NCBI GenBank assembly: GCA_002898075.1
Contig: BDSV01000044.1
Coordinates: 1 to 64,000 of the forward strand
Reading direction: 5' to 3'
DNA length: 64,000 bases
Source of the DNA: a bacterium BMS3Abin03
GTDB taxonomy: Bacteria > Bacteroidota > Ignavibacteria > Ignavibacteriales > Ignavibacteriaceae
This document shows, piece after piece, positions 54,774 through 63,756 of this stretch (position 1 is its first letter; each line of letters opens with the position of its first letter). The notes under the pieces were generated by a model. That model worked only from the letters and a program-made list of their open reading frames with translations, ran no database searches and was not told the DNA's origin. The translations under genes and the position numbers were made by a program.

Positions 54774-55679
54774 ATGAAATTAGGATTTATCGGTCTCGGA
54801 AAAATGGGCGGTTTTATGATTGAAAGATTAATGAAAGGCGGACATGAAGTTGTCGTTTATGATTTAAGTAAAGAAGCAATCTCAAAAGCTGCCGAAAACG
54901 GTGCGATTCCATCCGAATCGCTTGAAGACCTCGTAAGCAAGCTTCCTAAAAGAAAAATTGTTTGGATAATGGTTCCCGCCGGCAAACCTATTGATATGAC
55001 AATCGATACGATCCAAAATTTATTAAACGAAAAAGACATTGTAATTGACGGCGGAAATTCATTCTGGAAAGATTCGCAGGCGAGAGCAGAACGGCTTAAA
55101 GAAAAAAACATTTACTATCTCGATTGCGGAGTAAGCGGAGGCGTGTGGGGATTGAAGAACGGCTACAGCTTAATGTCCGGCGGAGAAAAAGAACCGTCGG
55201 AATATGTGTACCCGGTTTATAAATCTCTCGCGCCAAAAAACGGCTATACTTACTGCGGTAAAAGCGGTTCGGGTCACTTTGTTAAAATGGTGCACAATGG
55301 AATTGAGTACGGGTTGATGCAATCTTATGCAGAAGGATTGGAAATATTGGAAAACTCTCCTTTTGATTTAGACTTAAAGTCTGTTGCAAACGGTTGGAGG
55401 TTTGGCAGTGTTATTCAATCGTGGCTGCTGGATTTAATTGTTAATGAACTAAGTGCGGATCCGAAGCTGGAAAAAATTGAAGGATACGTACCCGACAGCG
55501 GCGAGGGAAGATGGACCGCGCAGGCAGCTATTGAATTCGGCGTTCCTGCACACATAATTACTTCATCTTTATACAACAGGTTTCAATCACAGCAAGATGA
55601 ATCGTTTGCAATGAAAGTACTTGCCGCATTAAGAAATCAGTTTGGCGGACACTCAGTTAAAATGAAGGATGATGAGTAA
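54774..55679 (+). CDS. gnd: 6-phosphogluconate dehydrogenase, decarboxylating (short GndA/YqeC type)
   Basis: The ATG at 54774 follows AGAGGAAAAA and gives MKLGFIGLGKMGGFMIERLM; the track's earlier start at 54750 is less likely. The 301-residue product is the short form (usual classic Gnd is about 470). The NADP loop is GLGKMG, and the substrate motif YYLDCGVSGGVWGLKNGYSL is followed by GSGHFVKMVHNGIEYGLMQS with the catalytic Lys. VPDSGEGRWTAQAAIEFGVP completes the family pattern. It oxidises 6-phosphogluconate to ribulose 5-phosphate and CO2, right upstream of zwf. Confidence 0.95.
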   Translation: MKLGFIGLGKMGGFMIERLMKGGHEVVVYDLSKEAISKAAENGAIPSESLEDLVSKLPKRKIVWIMVPAGKPIDMTIDTIQNLLNEKDIVIDGGNSFWKDSQARAERLKEKNIYYLDCGVSGGVWGLKNGYSLMSGGEKEPSEYVYPVYKSLAPKNGYTYCGKSGSGHFVKMVHNGIEYGLMQSYAEGLEILENSPFDLDLKSVANGWRFGSVIQSWLLDLIVNELSADPKLEKIEGYVPDSGEGRWTAQAAIEFGVPAHIITSSLYNRFQSQQDESFAMKVLAALRNQFGGHSVKMKDDE

Positions 55680-55865
55680 GCCCGCTGCAGAACTTTATTT
55701 TGTCATTCCGGAGTTCCCTTATCGGAAGAAGAGTCTCGCATTTATCATTGTTGAAATTCTTCATTCCGTTTTGGTCCGTTTAGAATGACAGTTCACAAGT
55801 TCTGTAATGGATTCCGTTAACAGCCGGCAATTTATAAATGAATTTAGTTCAAAAAGGATAATAAA
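55680..55865. repeat. REP-like repeat between gnd and zwf
   Basis: GTCATTCCGGAGTTCCC, then GAAATTCTTCATTCCGTTTT and CCGTTTAGAATGACAG, form a degenerate inverted repeat of the same type as the module at 12.2 kb. The real start region of zwf follows (AAAAAGGATAATAAAATG). Confidence 0.5.
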
Positions 55866-57386
55866 ATGAACAGACCAGAAAACAGTATATTAGTAATCTT
55901 CGGCGCATCGGGAGATTTAACTAAACGCAAGCTTATTCCGGCGCTTTGCGCGCTTAATATGCAAAACATACTTCCCGAAAAGTTTGCTATTTTCGGACTC
56001 GGAAGAACGAAATTAAGCCACGACGATTTTAGAGATTTAATGAACGAGGGAATTAAAAATTATTCCGATTCTTATGATGAAAAAAATGTAAAACCATTCT
56101 TGAAAAAATTATTCTATCAATACATCGACGCCACTCATCAGGATGCATATAAAAATATGACAACAAAGCTGCAGGAAATAAGAAAAGAAATGGGTGTTGG
56201 CGGCAACACGGTTTTTTATCTTTCAACCCCGCCTAGTCTCTATGCCGTAATTCCGAAGAACCTTGCAAAGCATAATTTAAATAATGAAAATGACGGCTGG
56301 AAAAGAGTAATAGTTGAAAAACCTTTCGGTTACGATTTGAAAAGTGCTATCGAGCTGAACCATTCATTGCATGAAGATTGGAATGAAGATCAGATTTACA
56401 GAATAGATCATTATCTGGGGAAAGAAACAGTTCAGAATGTTTTGGTAACAAGATTTTCGAACGGGATTTTCGAACCGTTATGGAACAGAAATTATGTGCA
56501 TCATGTTGAAATAACCGCTGCCGAATTTATTGGTGTTGAAAAACGCGGCGGTTATTACGAAAAATCCGGTGCGCTTCGCGATATGGTTCAAAATCATTTG
56601 TTGCAATTAGTCGGGTTAACTGCAATGGAACCACCTTCAGCAATGGATTCAAATTCTATAAGAAATGAAACGGTTAAAGTTTTTCAATCACTCCGTCCAA
56701 TTAAAGAAGATGATGTGATAAATTCTGCCATGCGCGGTCAATATCTTGCTTCAACAATCAAGGGAGAAAAAATAAAGGGCTATCGCGAAGAAGCCGGCGT
56801 CGATCCGAATTCGAAAACTGAAACATTTGTTATAATTAAATTTTATATAGATAATTGGCGCTGGGGCGGAGTTCCGTTTTATATTCGCACGGGTAAACGG
56901 CTTCCCACCCGGGTAACGGAAGCGGTTATTCATTTTAAACCAACGCCTCATTATTTGTTTGCGAAAAAAGATATTTGTGAATCCTGTAACCAACTGGTTA
57001 TTCGCATTCAACCCGATGAAGGAATTTTGTTGAAGTTCGGAATGAAGGTTCCTGGTTCGGGTTTTGAAGTTCAAAATGTAAATATGGATTTTCATTATTC
57101 CGACTTATGCAATCAAAAAATTCCAACTGCTTATGAAAGATTATTACATGACAGTTTACTTGGCGATTCTACATTGTATGCAAGAGAAGATGCTGTAATG
57201 GCTGCGTGGAAGTTTTTGGAACCTGTTCTAAATGCCTGGAAGAACAATCCTAAAATTCCTGTTTATGGTTATCCGGCAGGCACCTGGGGACCGGAAAACG
57301 CCGACAATTTAATTGAAGACCCCACAATGACGTGGCGTTATCCTTGTAAAAATCTTTCAAATGACGGAGTGTTTTGCGAATTATGA
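55866..57386 (+). CDS. zwf: Glucose-6-phosphate 1-dehydrogenase
   Basis: A 506-residue enzyme oxidising glucose 6-phosphate to 6-phosphogluconolactone with NADP. The coenzyme loop is GASGDLTKRKLIPAL at about 12-26. The active-site signature IYRIDHYLGKETVQN supplies the catalytic His and Lys. VEKPFGYDLKSAIELN and GGYYEKSGALRDMVQNHLLQ are other conserved parts. The ATG follows AAGGAT. The stop overlaps the pgl start (ATGA), so the two proteins are made in a coupled way. Confidence 0.97.
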   Translation: MNRPENSILVIFGASGDLTKRKLIPALCALNMQNILPEKFAIFGLGRTKLSHDDFRDLMNEGIKNYSDSYDEKNVKPFLKKLFYQYIDATHQDAYKNMTTKLQEIRKEMGVGGNTVFYLSTPPSLYAVIPKNLAKHNLNNENDGWKRVIVEKPFGYDLKSAIELNHSLHEDWNEDQIYRIDHYLGKETVQNVLVTRFSNGIFEPLWNRNYVHHVEITAAEFIGVEKRGGYYEKSGALRDMVQNHLLQLVGLTAMEPPSAMDSNSIRNETVKVFQSLRPIKEDDVINSAMRGQYLASTIKGEKIKGYREEAGVDPNSKTETFVIIKFYIDNWRWGGVPFYIRTGKRLPTRVTEAVIHFKPTPHYLFAKKDICESCNQLVIRIQPDEGILLKFGMKVPGSGFEVQNVNMDFHYSDLCNQKIPTAYERLLHDSLLGDSTLYAREDAVMAAWKFLEPVLNAWKNNPKIPVYGYPAGTWGPENADNLIEDPTMTWRYPCKNLSNDGVFCEL

Positions 57387-58147
57387 CGGAAAAACAAATT
57401 ATAAAAATATTCCCCTCGGTTGATAATTTATCCGATTTTTTTGCCGAGTTTTTAAAACAGCAGGTTGATGAAATACCGGATAATAATTTTTTTTCAATTG
57501 CACTTTCCGGCGGTTCGACACCGGAGAAAATTTACCGACATATTTCAGAAAATTACAGGGATAAAATTAACTGGGATAAAATTAAAATATTTTTCGGAGA
57601 TGAAAGATGCGTTCCTCCCGACAGCGAAGAGAGCAACTTCAAAATGGCAAATGAGAACTTGTTAAAAAATATCAAAATCCCGGAAAAAAATATCTTCCGA
57701 ATTAAAGGAGAAAATAATCCTAAAGAAGAAGCCGCCCGATATGAAGAAGAACTTAAAAATAATATCCCTGTGAAAAACGGAATTCCAAAATTCGATTTAA
57801 TAATGCTCGGTCTCGGCAAAGACGGCCATACGGCGTCAATCTTCTCAAATCATATTGACTTGTTTTTTGCATCCCGTCTCTGTTCGGTAGCTGTTCATCC
57901 TAAAACAAAACGTGAAAGAATTACTATTACAGGTAAGGTAATTAACAACGCTAAGCTTGTTACTTTTATAGTTACGGGAGAAAAGAAGGCAGTTATTTTG
58001 AATAGACTTTTTAGCAATGATAATTCCGAAAGGAAATTTCCCGCTGCTTTTGTCTCACCCAAAGACGGAAAAATTATCTGGATATTAGATCAGGATGCAG
58101 CCCGTTTACTGAATAGCGGAACTGCCTTTACGGGAAAACACAAATGA
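57383..58147 (+). CDS. pgl: 6-phosphogluconolactonase
   Basis: Hydrolyses 6-phosphogluconolactone. The track's TTG at 57374 is less likely than the ATG at 57383, which overlaps the zwf stop as ATGA; that gives 254 residues. The DevB/SOL type family motifs are FSIALSGGSTPEKIYRHI, IFFGDERCVPPDSEESN and LIMLGLGKDGHTASIFSN. The 3' end overlaps glk by four bases. It is the middle gene of zwf-pgl-glk. Confidence 0.96.
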   Translation: MTEKQIIKIFPSVDNLSDFFAEFLKQQVDEIPDNNFFSIALSGGSTPEKIYRHISENYRDKINWDKIKIFFGDERCVPPDSEESNFKMANENLLKNIKIPEKNIFRIKGENNPKEEAARYEEELKNNIPVKNGIPKFDLIMLGLGKDGHTASIFSNHIDLFFASRLCSVAVHPKTKRERITITGKVINNAKLVTFIVTGEKKAVILNRLFSNDNSERKFPAAFVSPKDGKIIWILDQDAARLLNSGTAFTGKHK

Positions 58148-59127
58148 TACTTGCAGGAGATATCGGCGGTACAAAAACCTTATTAGCACTCTTTGAATTA
58201 GAGAATAATAAGCTGATCAAGAAGAAATTCAAACGTTATGCAAGCAAAAAATATAAAACATTCGATACAGTAATGAGCGACTTTTTAAAAGACGAAAAAA
58301 CACTGCCCCGAAGCGCCGCATTCGGAATTCCCGGACCTGTTGTAAACGGAAAAGTGAAATCGACAAATCTTCCCTGGGTTATTGATGAACATTTACAAAG
58401 CAAAAAAACCGGCATTCCTAAAATAAAAGTTGTAAACGATCTTGCAGCAACCGCTTTTGCAATCCCTTTTTTGAAAGATGATGAACTTATCGAAATTAAA
58501 AAAGGTGCGGCAGATAGAGATTCGGAACGTTTCGCAGTAATTGCACCGGGAACAGGTTTGGGAGAGGCATTTTTACTCTGTGAAGAAGATAAAAAAATCG
58601 TAATCCCTTCAGAAGGCGGGCATACAGATTTTGCTCCCACAAATAAATTGGAAACTGAATTGTTACTGTATCTCAAAGAAAAATTTAACCGTGTTAGTTA
58701 TGAAAGGATAATTTCAGGCAGCGGTATGCCAAACATTTTTGAGTTCCTGGTAAACTGCCGCCATAAAAAACCAAGCAAAGAAACACTGAATAGAATGGAA
58801 ACCGAAGACAAAACCGTTGTGATTTCAGAAATGGCTTTAAAGAAAAAGGATGAAGTTTGCGAAACAACATTAGAAATATTTGTTTCGGTTTTAGGTACAC
58901 ACGCAGGTAACCTCGTTATGACAACTATGTCAACAGGCGGAGTTTATTTCGGCGGAGGAATACCTTTTAAGATACTGCCTAAGCTTAAAGAAGGAAATCT
59001 CGTAAAAAGTTTTACCGGGAAAGGAAGATTAACAAACCTGCCCGGGGTAACGCCAATTTATGTGATCAATAATAATTTTGCCGCCCTGCATGGTGCGGCA
59101 AGAATAGCCATTGAAAATTCGATGTAA
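58144..59127 (+). CDS. glk: Glucokinase
   Basis: A 327-residue ROK/hexokinase superfamily kinase of the Glk type (PF02685-like). The ATP site is GDIGGTKTLLALFE at the N-terminus. Substrate and catalytic parts are AFGIPGPVVNGKVKSTNLPW, KVVNDLAATAFAIP with the catalytic Asp, and SEGGHTDFAP. It makes glucose 6-phosphate for the adjacent Zwf. The start overlaps the pgl stop (ATGA). Confidence 0.94.
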   Translation: MILAGDIGGTKTLLALFELENNKLIKKKFKRYASKKYKTFDTVMSDFLKDEKTLPRSAAFGIPGPVVNGKVKSTNLPWVIDEHLQSKKTGIPKIKVVNDLAATAFAIPFLKDDELIEIKKGAADRDSERFAVIAPGTGLGEAFLLCEEDKKIVIPSEGGHTDFAPTNKLETELLLYLKEKFNRVSYERIISGSGMPNIFEFLVNCRHKKPSKETLNRMETEDKTVVISEMALKKKDEVCETTLEIFVSVLGTHAGNLVMTTMSTGGVYFGGGIPFKILPKLKEGNLVKSFTGKGRLTNLPGVTPIYVINNNFAALHGAARIAIENSM

Positions 59128-59286
59128 CTCTCATTCCGAACGGAGTTAAGAATCTCACGCTCAAATAACCGGGAATTCTGCACTGCACGACAACGAGATA
59201 CTTCACCCCGCTGAATCGGTAATTATAATGATAACACAATAAGTAAATAAATAATTTTATAAAGTAATTATTAAGCGGAGTTAAAA
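59128..59286. repeat. Degenerate REP-like repeat between glk and tal-pgi
   Basis: CTCATTCCGAACGGAGTTAA, GAATCTCACGCTCAAATAAC and GAGATACTTCACCCCGCTGA recall the module at 12.2 kb and 55.75 kb in both orientations. The end of the gap carries the tal-pgi ribosome-binding site AAGCGGAGTTAAAAATG. Confidence 0.45.
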
Positions 59287-62094
59287 ATGTCAAAATTAAA
59301 TCAACTCGCCCGGCTCGGCCAATCTATTTGGTATGATTATATAAGAAGACAATTCATAACCGGGGGAGAATTAAAAATTCTTATCGATAAAGGATTACGC
59401 GGAATAACTTCTAATCCATCCATATTCGAAAAAGCGATTGCCGGAAGCAGCGACTACGATGACGATTTGAGAGAGTTAACAGGCAAAGGTTTATCGACAG
59501 AAGAAATCTATGAAAAATTGGCTTTGAAAGATATTGAACTTGCTGCCGGTTTAATGCTGCCCGTTTACCAAAGCACTAAAACATTAGACGGTTACGTAAG
59601 CATCGAGGTCAGTCCTAAATTAGCACACGATACGGAGATTACAATTAGGGAAGCAAAAAGGATTTTTGCCGTTCTAAACAAACCAAACGTGATGATAAAA
59701 GTGCCCGGAACTAAAGAAGGTTTGCCTGTAATTACCGAGCTTATCGGTTCGGGTATAAACGTAAATGTAACTCTTCTATTCAATGCTGAAAATTACCGGA
59801 AGAGTGCCGAAGCATATTTAGAAGGACTGGAACTTTTGATTAAGCGGAACGGAGACGTTTCAAAAGTTGCATCTGTTGCCTCGATGTTTGTAAGCCGGAT
59901 AGACGTTGCTGTCGATAAAGAATTGGATAAATTAAATGCCGCCGAACTAAAGGGAAAGATTGCCATCGCAAATGCGAAATATGCATACCAACTTTTTAAA
60001 AGAATTTTCAGCAGCGAAAGATGGAACGAATTAAAAGAAAAAGGTGCTTCTGTTCAGAGACTGCTTTGGGCAAGCACAGGTACAAAAAATCCGCTTTATC
60101 CCGATACGCTTTATGTCGATAACCTGATCGGCAAAGAAACGGTTAACACAGTTCCCCCGGCAACTTTCAACGATTTTATGGATCATGGAATCGTCTCTCC
60201 CACACTCGAAATAAATGTTAATGAAGCTATCGAACAGCTCGATGCTTTGAAAAAGTCCGGAATTGATCTGGATATAATTACAAACAAACTCCAAATAGAC
60301 GGAGTTGCATCATTCTCAAAATCATTTGAAAACTTAATGTCTGCCATTAAAGAAAAAGTAGAAAGAATCGGCAAAGAAGAAAAACTCATTAGGATTTCTT
60401 TGGCTAAATATCAAAAAGATTTTGAGGGCACATTAACACAACTTAAAGAAGAAAAAATAGTTCAAAGAATATGGGAAAAAGATTATACAGTCTGGAGCGA
60501 TAAACCCGATGAAATAACAAATCGCCTCGGTTGGTTAAAAAGCCCGGAAGTTTCCTTAGAAATGATAGACGATATCAATGAATTTGTTGAATCGGTAAAG
60601 AAAGATGGTTTCACCCGTGCATTGCTTCTTGGAATGGGCGGCTCAAGCTTAGCTCCCGAAGTTTTTAGATTAACATTCGGTGTGAAAGATGGATACCTTG
60701 ATTTAGCTGTTTTAGACAGCACTCATCCCGAAGCTGTTCTCGAAAAGGCAAAGCAATTTAATCCCGAAAAAACATTGTTTATCGTTTCTACAAAATCCGG
60801 TGGAACGGTTGAGACGCTCTCATTTATGAAATTTTTCTACAATCAAACTATTAAAAAAGCAGGTAAAGAAAATGCGGGAAAACATTTCATAGCAATTACA
60901 GACCCCGGAAGTAAATTGGAACGAATTGCTTCGGATTTGAATTTCAGAAAAACATTCTTGAACGATCCAAATATCGGCGGAAGATATTCTGCACTTTCTT
61001 TGTTCGGTATTGTCCCCGCAGCTTTAATTGGAGTAGACCTGGATGCATTATTGAACAATGCGGCAGTTATGGTTTGTAACAGCGAGGGCTTTAACTGCCC
61101 TGTTTATGGTGACAACACTCCCGCACAACTTGGCTGCGCTATGGGCGAACTGGCTAATCAGGGACGAGACAAAATTACATTTATCACTTCTGCCGAATTA
61201 ATTTATTTCGGCGCATGGGTTGAACAACTGATTGCAGAAAGTACCGGAAAAAACGGGAAAGGCATTTTGCCTGTAGTTGGTGAAGAGGTTACAACTCCTG
61301 AATTTTATTCTGATGACAGATTGTTCATTTACTTGCATCTAAAAAATGATAAATTAAAAGAAACATCTGTTGAAGCATTAAAAGATGCAGGTCATCCGAT
61401 AATCGAAATTATATTGAATAATTTTTATGATCTTGGCGGAGAATTTTTCCGGTGGGAAATGGCAACTGCGATAGCTGGTTGGAGGATAGGTATCCAACCG
61501 TTCGATCAGCCAAATGTTGAAGCAGCGAAAATTCTTGCGAGAGAAATGCTCGCTAAATATTTAAAGGAAGGCAAACTTCCACAGCCAAAACCAAATTTTG
61601 AAACGAACGAAATGAAAGTTTTCGCAAAAACTGAATCAAACAACATCGCAAGTTTAGTTGAGGAATACTTTGGGAAAAATGAAAAGGAATTCAGAGAGAA
61701 AGAAAATCAATACGTTACATTACAAGCTTATGTAAAACCTGATAGCGCAACGTCCGAACAGTTACAAACATTGCGAACTCTAATTCAGAAAAAATATAAA
61801 TCCGCCGTTACCGTTGGATACGGACCGAGATTTCTTCATTCAACCGGACAGCTTCATAAAGGAGACGCCGGCAAAGGTGTTTTTATCCAGTTAATTTCAA
61901 AAATCAGCCAAGATGCACCCATTCCGGATGAAGCAGGAGATGATAAATCTACAATGAGCTTCGGTGTGCTTATCACCTCGCAAGCTTTTGGCGACCGCCA
62001 AGCATTATTGGAGAACAAGCGAAAAGTGATCTCCTTTCAGCTTAATACAAGTGTTGACAGCGCTATCAAATTATTAATAAATAGTTTTGCATAA
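59287..62094 (+). CDS. tal-pgi: Bifunctional transaldolase / glucose-6-phosphate isomerase
   Basis: A 935-residue fusion. Residues 1-370 are transaldolase: LRGITSNPSIFEKAIAGS, NKPNVMIKVPGTKEGLPVIT with the Schiff-base Lys region, and QRLLWASTGTKNPLYPDTLY. Residues 400-935 are phosphoglucose isomerase: LLLGMGGSSLAPEVFRLTFG, FIVSTKSGGTVETLSFMKFF, TPAQLGCAMGELANQGRDKI and RFLHSTGQLHKGDAGKGVFI. The fusion links the non-oxidative pentose phosphate pathway with glycolysis. GGAG lies just before the ATG. Both halves look intact. Confidence 0.96.
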   Translation: MSKLNQLARLGQSIWYDYIRRQFITGGELKILIDKGLRGITSNPSIFEKAIAGSSDYDDDLRELTGKGLSTEEIYEKLALKDIELAAGLMLPVYQSTKTLDGYVSIEVSPKLAHDTEITIREAKRIFAVLNKPNVMIKVPGTKEGLPVITELIGSGINVNVTLLFNAENYRKSAEAYLEGLELLIKRNGDVSKVASVASMFVSRIDVAVDKELDKLNAAELKGKIAIANAKYAYQLFKRIFSSERWNELKEKGASVQRLLWASTGTKNPLYPDTLYVDNLIGKETVNTVPPATFNDFMDHGIVSPTLEINVNEAIEQLDALKKSGIDLDIITNKLQIDGVASFSKSFENLMSAIKEKVERIGKEEKLIRISLAKYQKDFEGTLTQLKEEKIVQRIWEKDYTVWSDKPDEITNRLGWLKSPEVSLEMIDDINEFVESVKKDGFTRALLLGMGGSSLAPEVFRLTFGVKDGYLDLAVLDSTHPEAVLEKAKQFNPEKTLFIVSTKSGGTVETLSFMKFFYNQTIKKAGKENAGKHFIAITDPGSKLERIASDLNFRKTFLNDPNIGGRYSALSLFGIVPAALIGVDLDALLNNAAVMVCNSEGFNCPVYGDNTPAQLGCAMGELANQGRDKITFITSAELIYFGAWVEQLIAESTGKNGKGILPVVGEEVTTPEFYSDDRLFIYLHLKNDKLKETSVEALKDAGHPIIEIILNNFYDLGGEFFRWEMATAIAGWRIGIQPFDQPNVEAAKILAREMLAKYLKEGKLPQPKPNFETNEMKVFAKTESNNIASLVEEYFGKNEKEFREKENQYVTLQAYVKPDSATSEQLQTLRTLIQKKYKSAVTVGYGPRFLHSTGQLHKGDAGKGVFIQLISKISQDAPIPDEAGDDKSTMSFGVLITSQAFGDRQALLENKRKVISFQLNTSVDSAIKLLINSFA

Positions 62095-62098
62095 TAAA

Positions 62099-62833
62099 AT
62101 GATAAAAGCAATAATATTTGATCTCGACGGAACACTTGTTCAAACAGAGATTTTAAAAGCTCACTCTTATGGAAAAGCGCTTGCAGAATTAAGTAAAAAT
62201 TCTGTTCGGGAGGAACAAGTTATAAAAAGTTTTAAACTATTAGTTGGATTGAGCCGTAAGGAAGTTGCTCGAAGGTTAATTGAACAATTCGGAAAGAATA
62301 TTAATACTGATTATTCAAACCTTATTCAGAAAGAACTAGCTGAACTATTAATAAAACACCGTTTGAAAATCTATCACGAAATGCTTTCCGATCCGCTTGT
62401 CCTCCCAAAACATTCCTGTGAATATAATATTGGATTGCTGAAAACAGCGATTGCTAAAGAATTAAAAACCGGGTTAGCAACAATGTCATATTGCGAACAG
62501 GTAAAAAACGTATTGAAAATATTAGAATTAGAGAATCACTTCAATTACATAATTACCCGTGATGAAGTAAACCACCCTAAACCCGATCCGGAAATTTATC
62601 TTAAAATGTTAGAGAAATTAGAAATCACAAATAGCGAAGCAATAATTATTGAAGATTCCGTTTCCGGAATCCAAGCAGCGCAGGCAGCAGGGGTAACGGT
62701 TTTTGCAGTAACAAACAGCTTAACTGAAGAGAAAGTGAAAAACTCCCGGATAATCGATAGCAAGTTTATTATAAATAATCGTCCGAATTTAAATAAAAGA
62801 ATTTTTTCTTTTATATCCCGTAACGCAGGATAG
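62099..62833 (+). CDS. HAD-superfamily hydrolase, beta-phosphoglucomutase/phosphatase-like
   Basis: The ATG at 62099 (MIKAIIFDLDGTLVQTEILK) is preferred to the track's TTG at 62087, because the tal-pgi stop lies at 62094; this gives about 244 residues. The HAD motifs are DLDGTL (nucleophile Asp), then ATMSY in place of the usual motif II serine, and HPKPDPEIYLKMLEK and IIEDSVSGIQAAQAAG for motifs III and IV. A helical cap domain lies at residues 20-90. It resembles beta-phosphoglucomutase or a sugar phosphatase. It probably processes a phosphosugar of the cluster. Confidence 0.88.
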   Translation: MIKAIIFDLDGTLVQTEILKAHSYGKALAELSKNSVREEQVIKSFKLLVGLSRKEVARRLIEQFGKNINTDYSNLIQKELAELLIKHRLKIYHEMLSDPLVLPKHSCEYNIGLLKTAIAKELKTGLATMSYCEQVKNVLKILELENHFNYIITRDEVNHPKPDPEIYLKMLEKLEITNSEAIIIEDSVSGIQAAQAAGVTVFAVTNSLTEEKVKNSRIIDSKFIINNRPNLNKRIFSFISRNAG

Positions 62834-63379
62834 CATCCTGAATTTCCTATGGATGTAACTTTGCGCTGACGTCCAACCTTTAGCCGGGTAAAGAAGATGC
62901 TAAAGACCATCTACTTAATAAAGTTCGTTTTGATCCGGCAGTACAGACCCTGCAACACTAACCGGATTAATTTTCATAGCGCGTGCAATTAGTTTAACCT
63001 TCTTTCCTCTTATAGCAGCAAACAATGAATAGAACTTGTCAATTCTGTGTACACAGAGTTTAATAAAACATCAAACATCTATGCCTATATTAATGGGACA
63101 AATTCAATAATGGATTTTGACAGAATAATTCAAAAGTTTGCGAAGGAAACCATAGGAATTATCAGAGATGCTGAAGAATTATACACTATTTTAATTGCTT
63201 TTCGGATTTTACAATAAACTCATCTCTTTTTACCTGTCCCGACTTTTGCGGGAAGAGATGATAAAGGTGAGTTTATAATAAAACCAAAATCCGAAAACCA
63301 ATTTGTAAAAGGTATAAATAGAGGGCATAATGCGGAACAAAATAATAATTGATTTGAATGTAAAATATGAGTTTATCTT
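62834..63379. other. Intergenic region with possible gene remnants and a long inverted repeat
   Basis: No intact gene. A short open stretch on the minus strand around 62915-63070 reads FAAIRGKKVKLIARAMKINP, and on the plus strand about 63031-63219 an open frame without a start contains MDFDRIIQKFAKETIGIIRD. Either could be a dead gene fragment; I recognise neither. TCTGTGTACACAGA at 63044-63057 is a perfect palindrome. An inverted repeat fills 63199-63297. Confidence 0.35.
63199..63297. repeat. ~100-bp multi-arm inverted repeat
   Basis: TTTTCGGATTTT (63199-63210) and AAAATCCGAAAA (63286-63297) are perfect inverted arms. Inside are ATAAACTC / GAGTTTAT, TCATCTCTT / AAGAGATGA and TCCCG / CGGGA, giving a nearly continuous imperfect hairpin. 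No flanking target duplication was found. It resembles a small MITE-like element. Confidence 0.7.
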
Positions 63380-63470
63380 TTTCATCTATTTATAATTTGA
63401 TATTAAGGTCAGATGGAACTCGCATTATAATCGTTCCTTTGTGTGTAAATATTTTTTCATGCTCGTTTCA
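63380..63470 (+). repeat. Dispersed ~90-bp structured repeat, copy D
   Basis: It contains GGTCAGATGGAACTCGCATT, ATAATCGTTCCTTTGTGTGT and TTTTTTCATGCTCGTTTCAT, almost the consensus of the family. The arms CATCTA (63383-63388) and CAGATG (63410-63415) have the usual 21-base spacing, with one terminal mismatch. It is followed by the promoter and tandem SAM-II riboswitches. Confidence 0.8.
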
Positions 63471-63497
63471 TACTAAAATATTTATGTTGTCAATAAT

Positions 63498-63526
63498 TTG
63501 GTAGTTTTAAAAAATTTATTTATATA
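63498..63526 (+). promoter_or_regulatory. Probable promoter of the SAM-II-controlled gene
   Basis: TTGGTA (63498-63503), a 17-base spacer and TATATA (63521-63526). Transcription would begin at about 63533, just before the first aptamer. The equivalent stretch is absent from the relic at 51.1 kb. Confidence 0.45.
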
Positions 63527-63547
63527 TGGATAGTTCTTTAAAATAAA

Positions 63548-63598
63548 TGTCGTGATTTAAGGTGAATTGCAGCGACAAAAAATAAATTGCTAAATAGC
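63548..63598 (+). promoter_or_regulatory. SAM-II riboswitch aptamer, first of tandem pair
   Basis: It follows the SAM-II order: P1 arm TGTCGT, loop GATTTAAGG, ATTGCA, P1 arm GCGACA, then ATAAATTGCTAAATAGC. P1 forms six pairs (63548-63553 with 63572-63577, one G-U). The 3' GCTAAATAGC (63589-63598) is perfectly complementary to GCTATTTAGC (63617-63626) inside the following terminator stem. Ligand-bound aptamer would sequester it and allow termination; free RNA would pair it with the terminator and let transcription continue. Confidence 0.75.
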
Positions 63599-63613
63599 TA
63601 TTGAGTTTGTTAC

Positions 63614-63637
63614 CCCGCTATTTAGCGGGTTTTTTTT
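63614..63637 (+). terminator. First rho-independent terminator of the tandem riboswitch
   Basis: CCCGCTA-TT-TAGCGGG followed by TTTTTTTT. Its GCTATTTAGC is the complement of the aptamer 3' segment, making it the expression platform of the first SAM-II switch. Confidence 0.85.
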
Positions 63638-63639
63638 GT

Positions 63640-63681
63640 CTTTGCCTGCTGTTAAGCAGACCTGCTTGCCGACAGGCAAGC
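63640..63681. repeat. Small CTTGCC palindromic repeat between the two riboswitches
   Basis: CTTGCC-GACA-GGCAAG (63665-63680) and nearby TGCCTGCTGTTAAGCAGACC form small hairpins related to the GCCTGC palindrome at 15.73 kb. It spaces the first terminator from the second aptamer. Confidence 0.45.
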
Positions 63682-63691
63682 TAAATCCAAC

Positions 63692-63742
63692 CGTCGTGAT
63701 TTGTGACATATTGCCGCGACGTTAAACTTGTGCTAAAAAGTC
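63692..63742 (+). promoter_or_regulatory. SAM-II riboswitch aptamer, second of tandem pair
   Basis: CGTCGTGATTT, then TATTGCC, GCGACGTTAAACTTG and TGCTAAAAAG correspond block by block to the SAM-II consensus known from metA, metX and metC leaders. P1 is CGTCGT (63692-63697) with GCGACG (63716-63721). The 3' GCTAAAAAGTC (63732-63742) can pair with GTCTTTTTAAGC (63764-63775) in the next terminator. It matches the class better than the first copy. Confidence 0.85.
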
Positions 63743-63756
63743 AGAGGTGAAATTTA

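Noticed and set aside
62915-63219. Short reading frames on both strands (AIRGKKVKLIARAMKINP; MDFDRIIQKFAKETIG)
   Set aside because: No starts or ribosome-binding sites, no recognisable family; noted as possible remnants but not called as genes.
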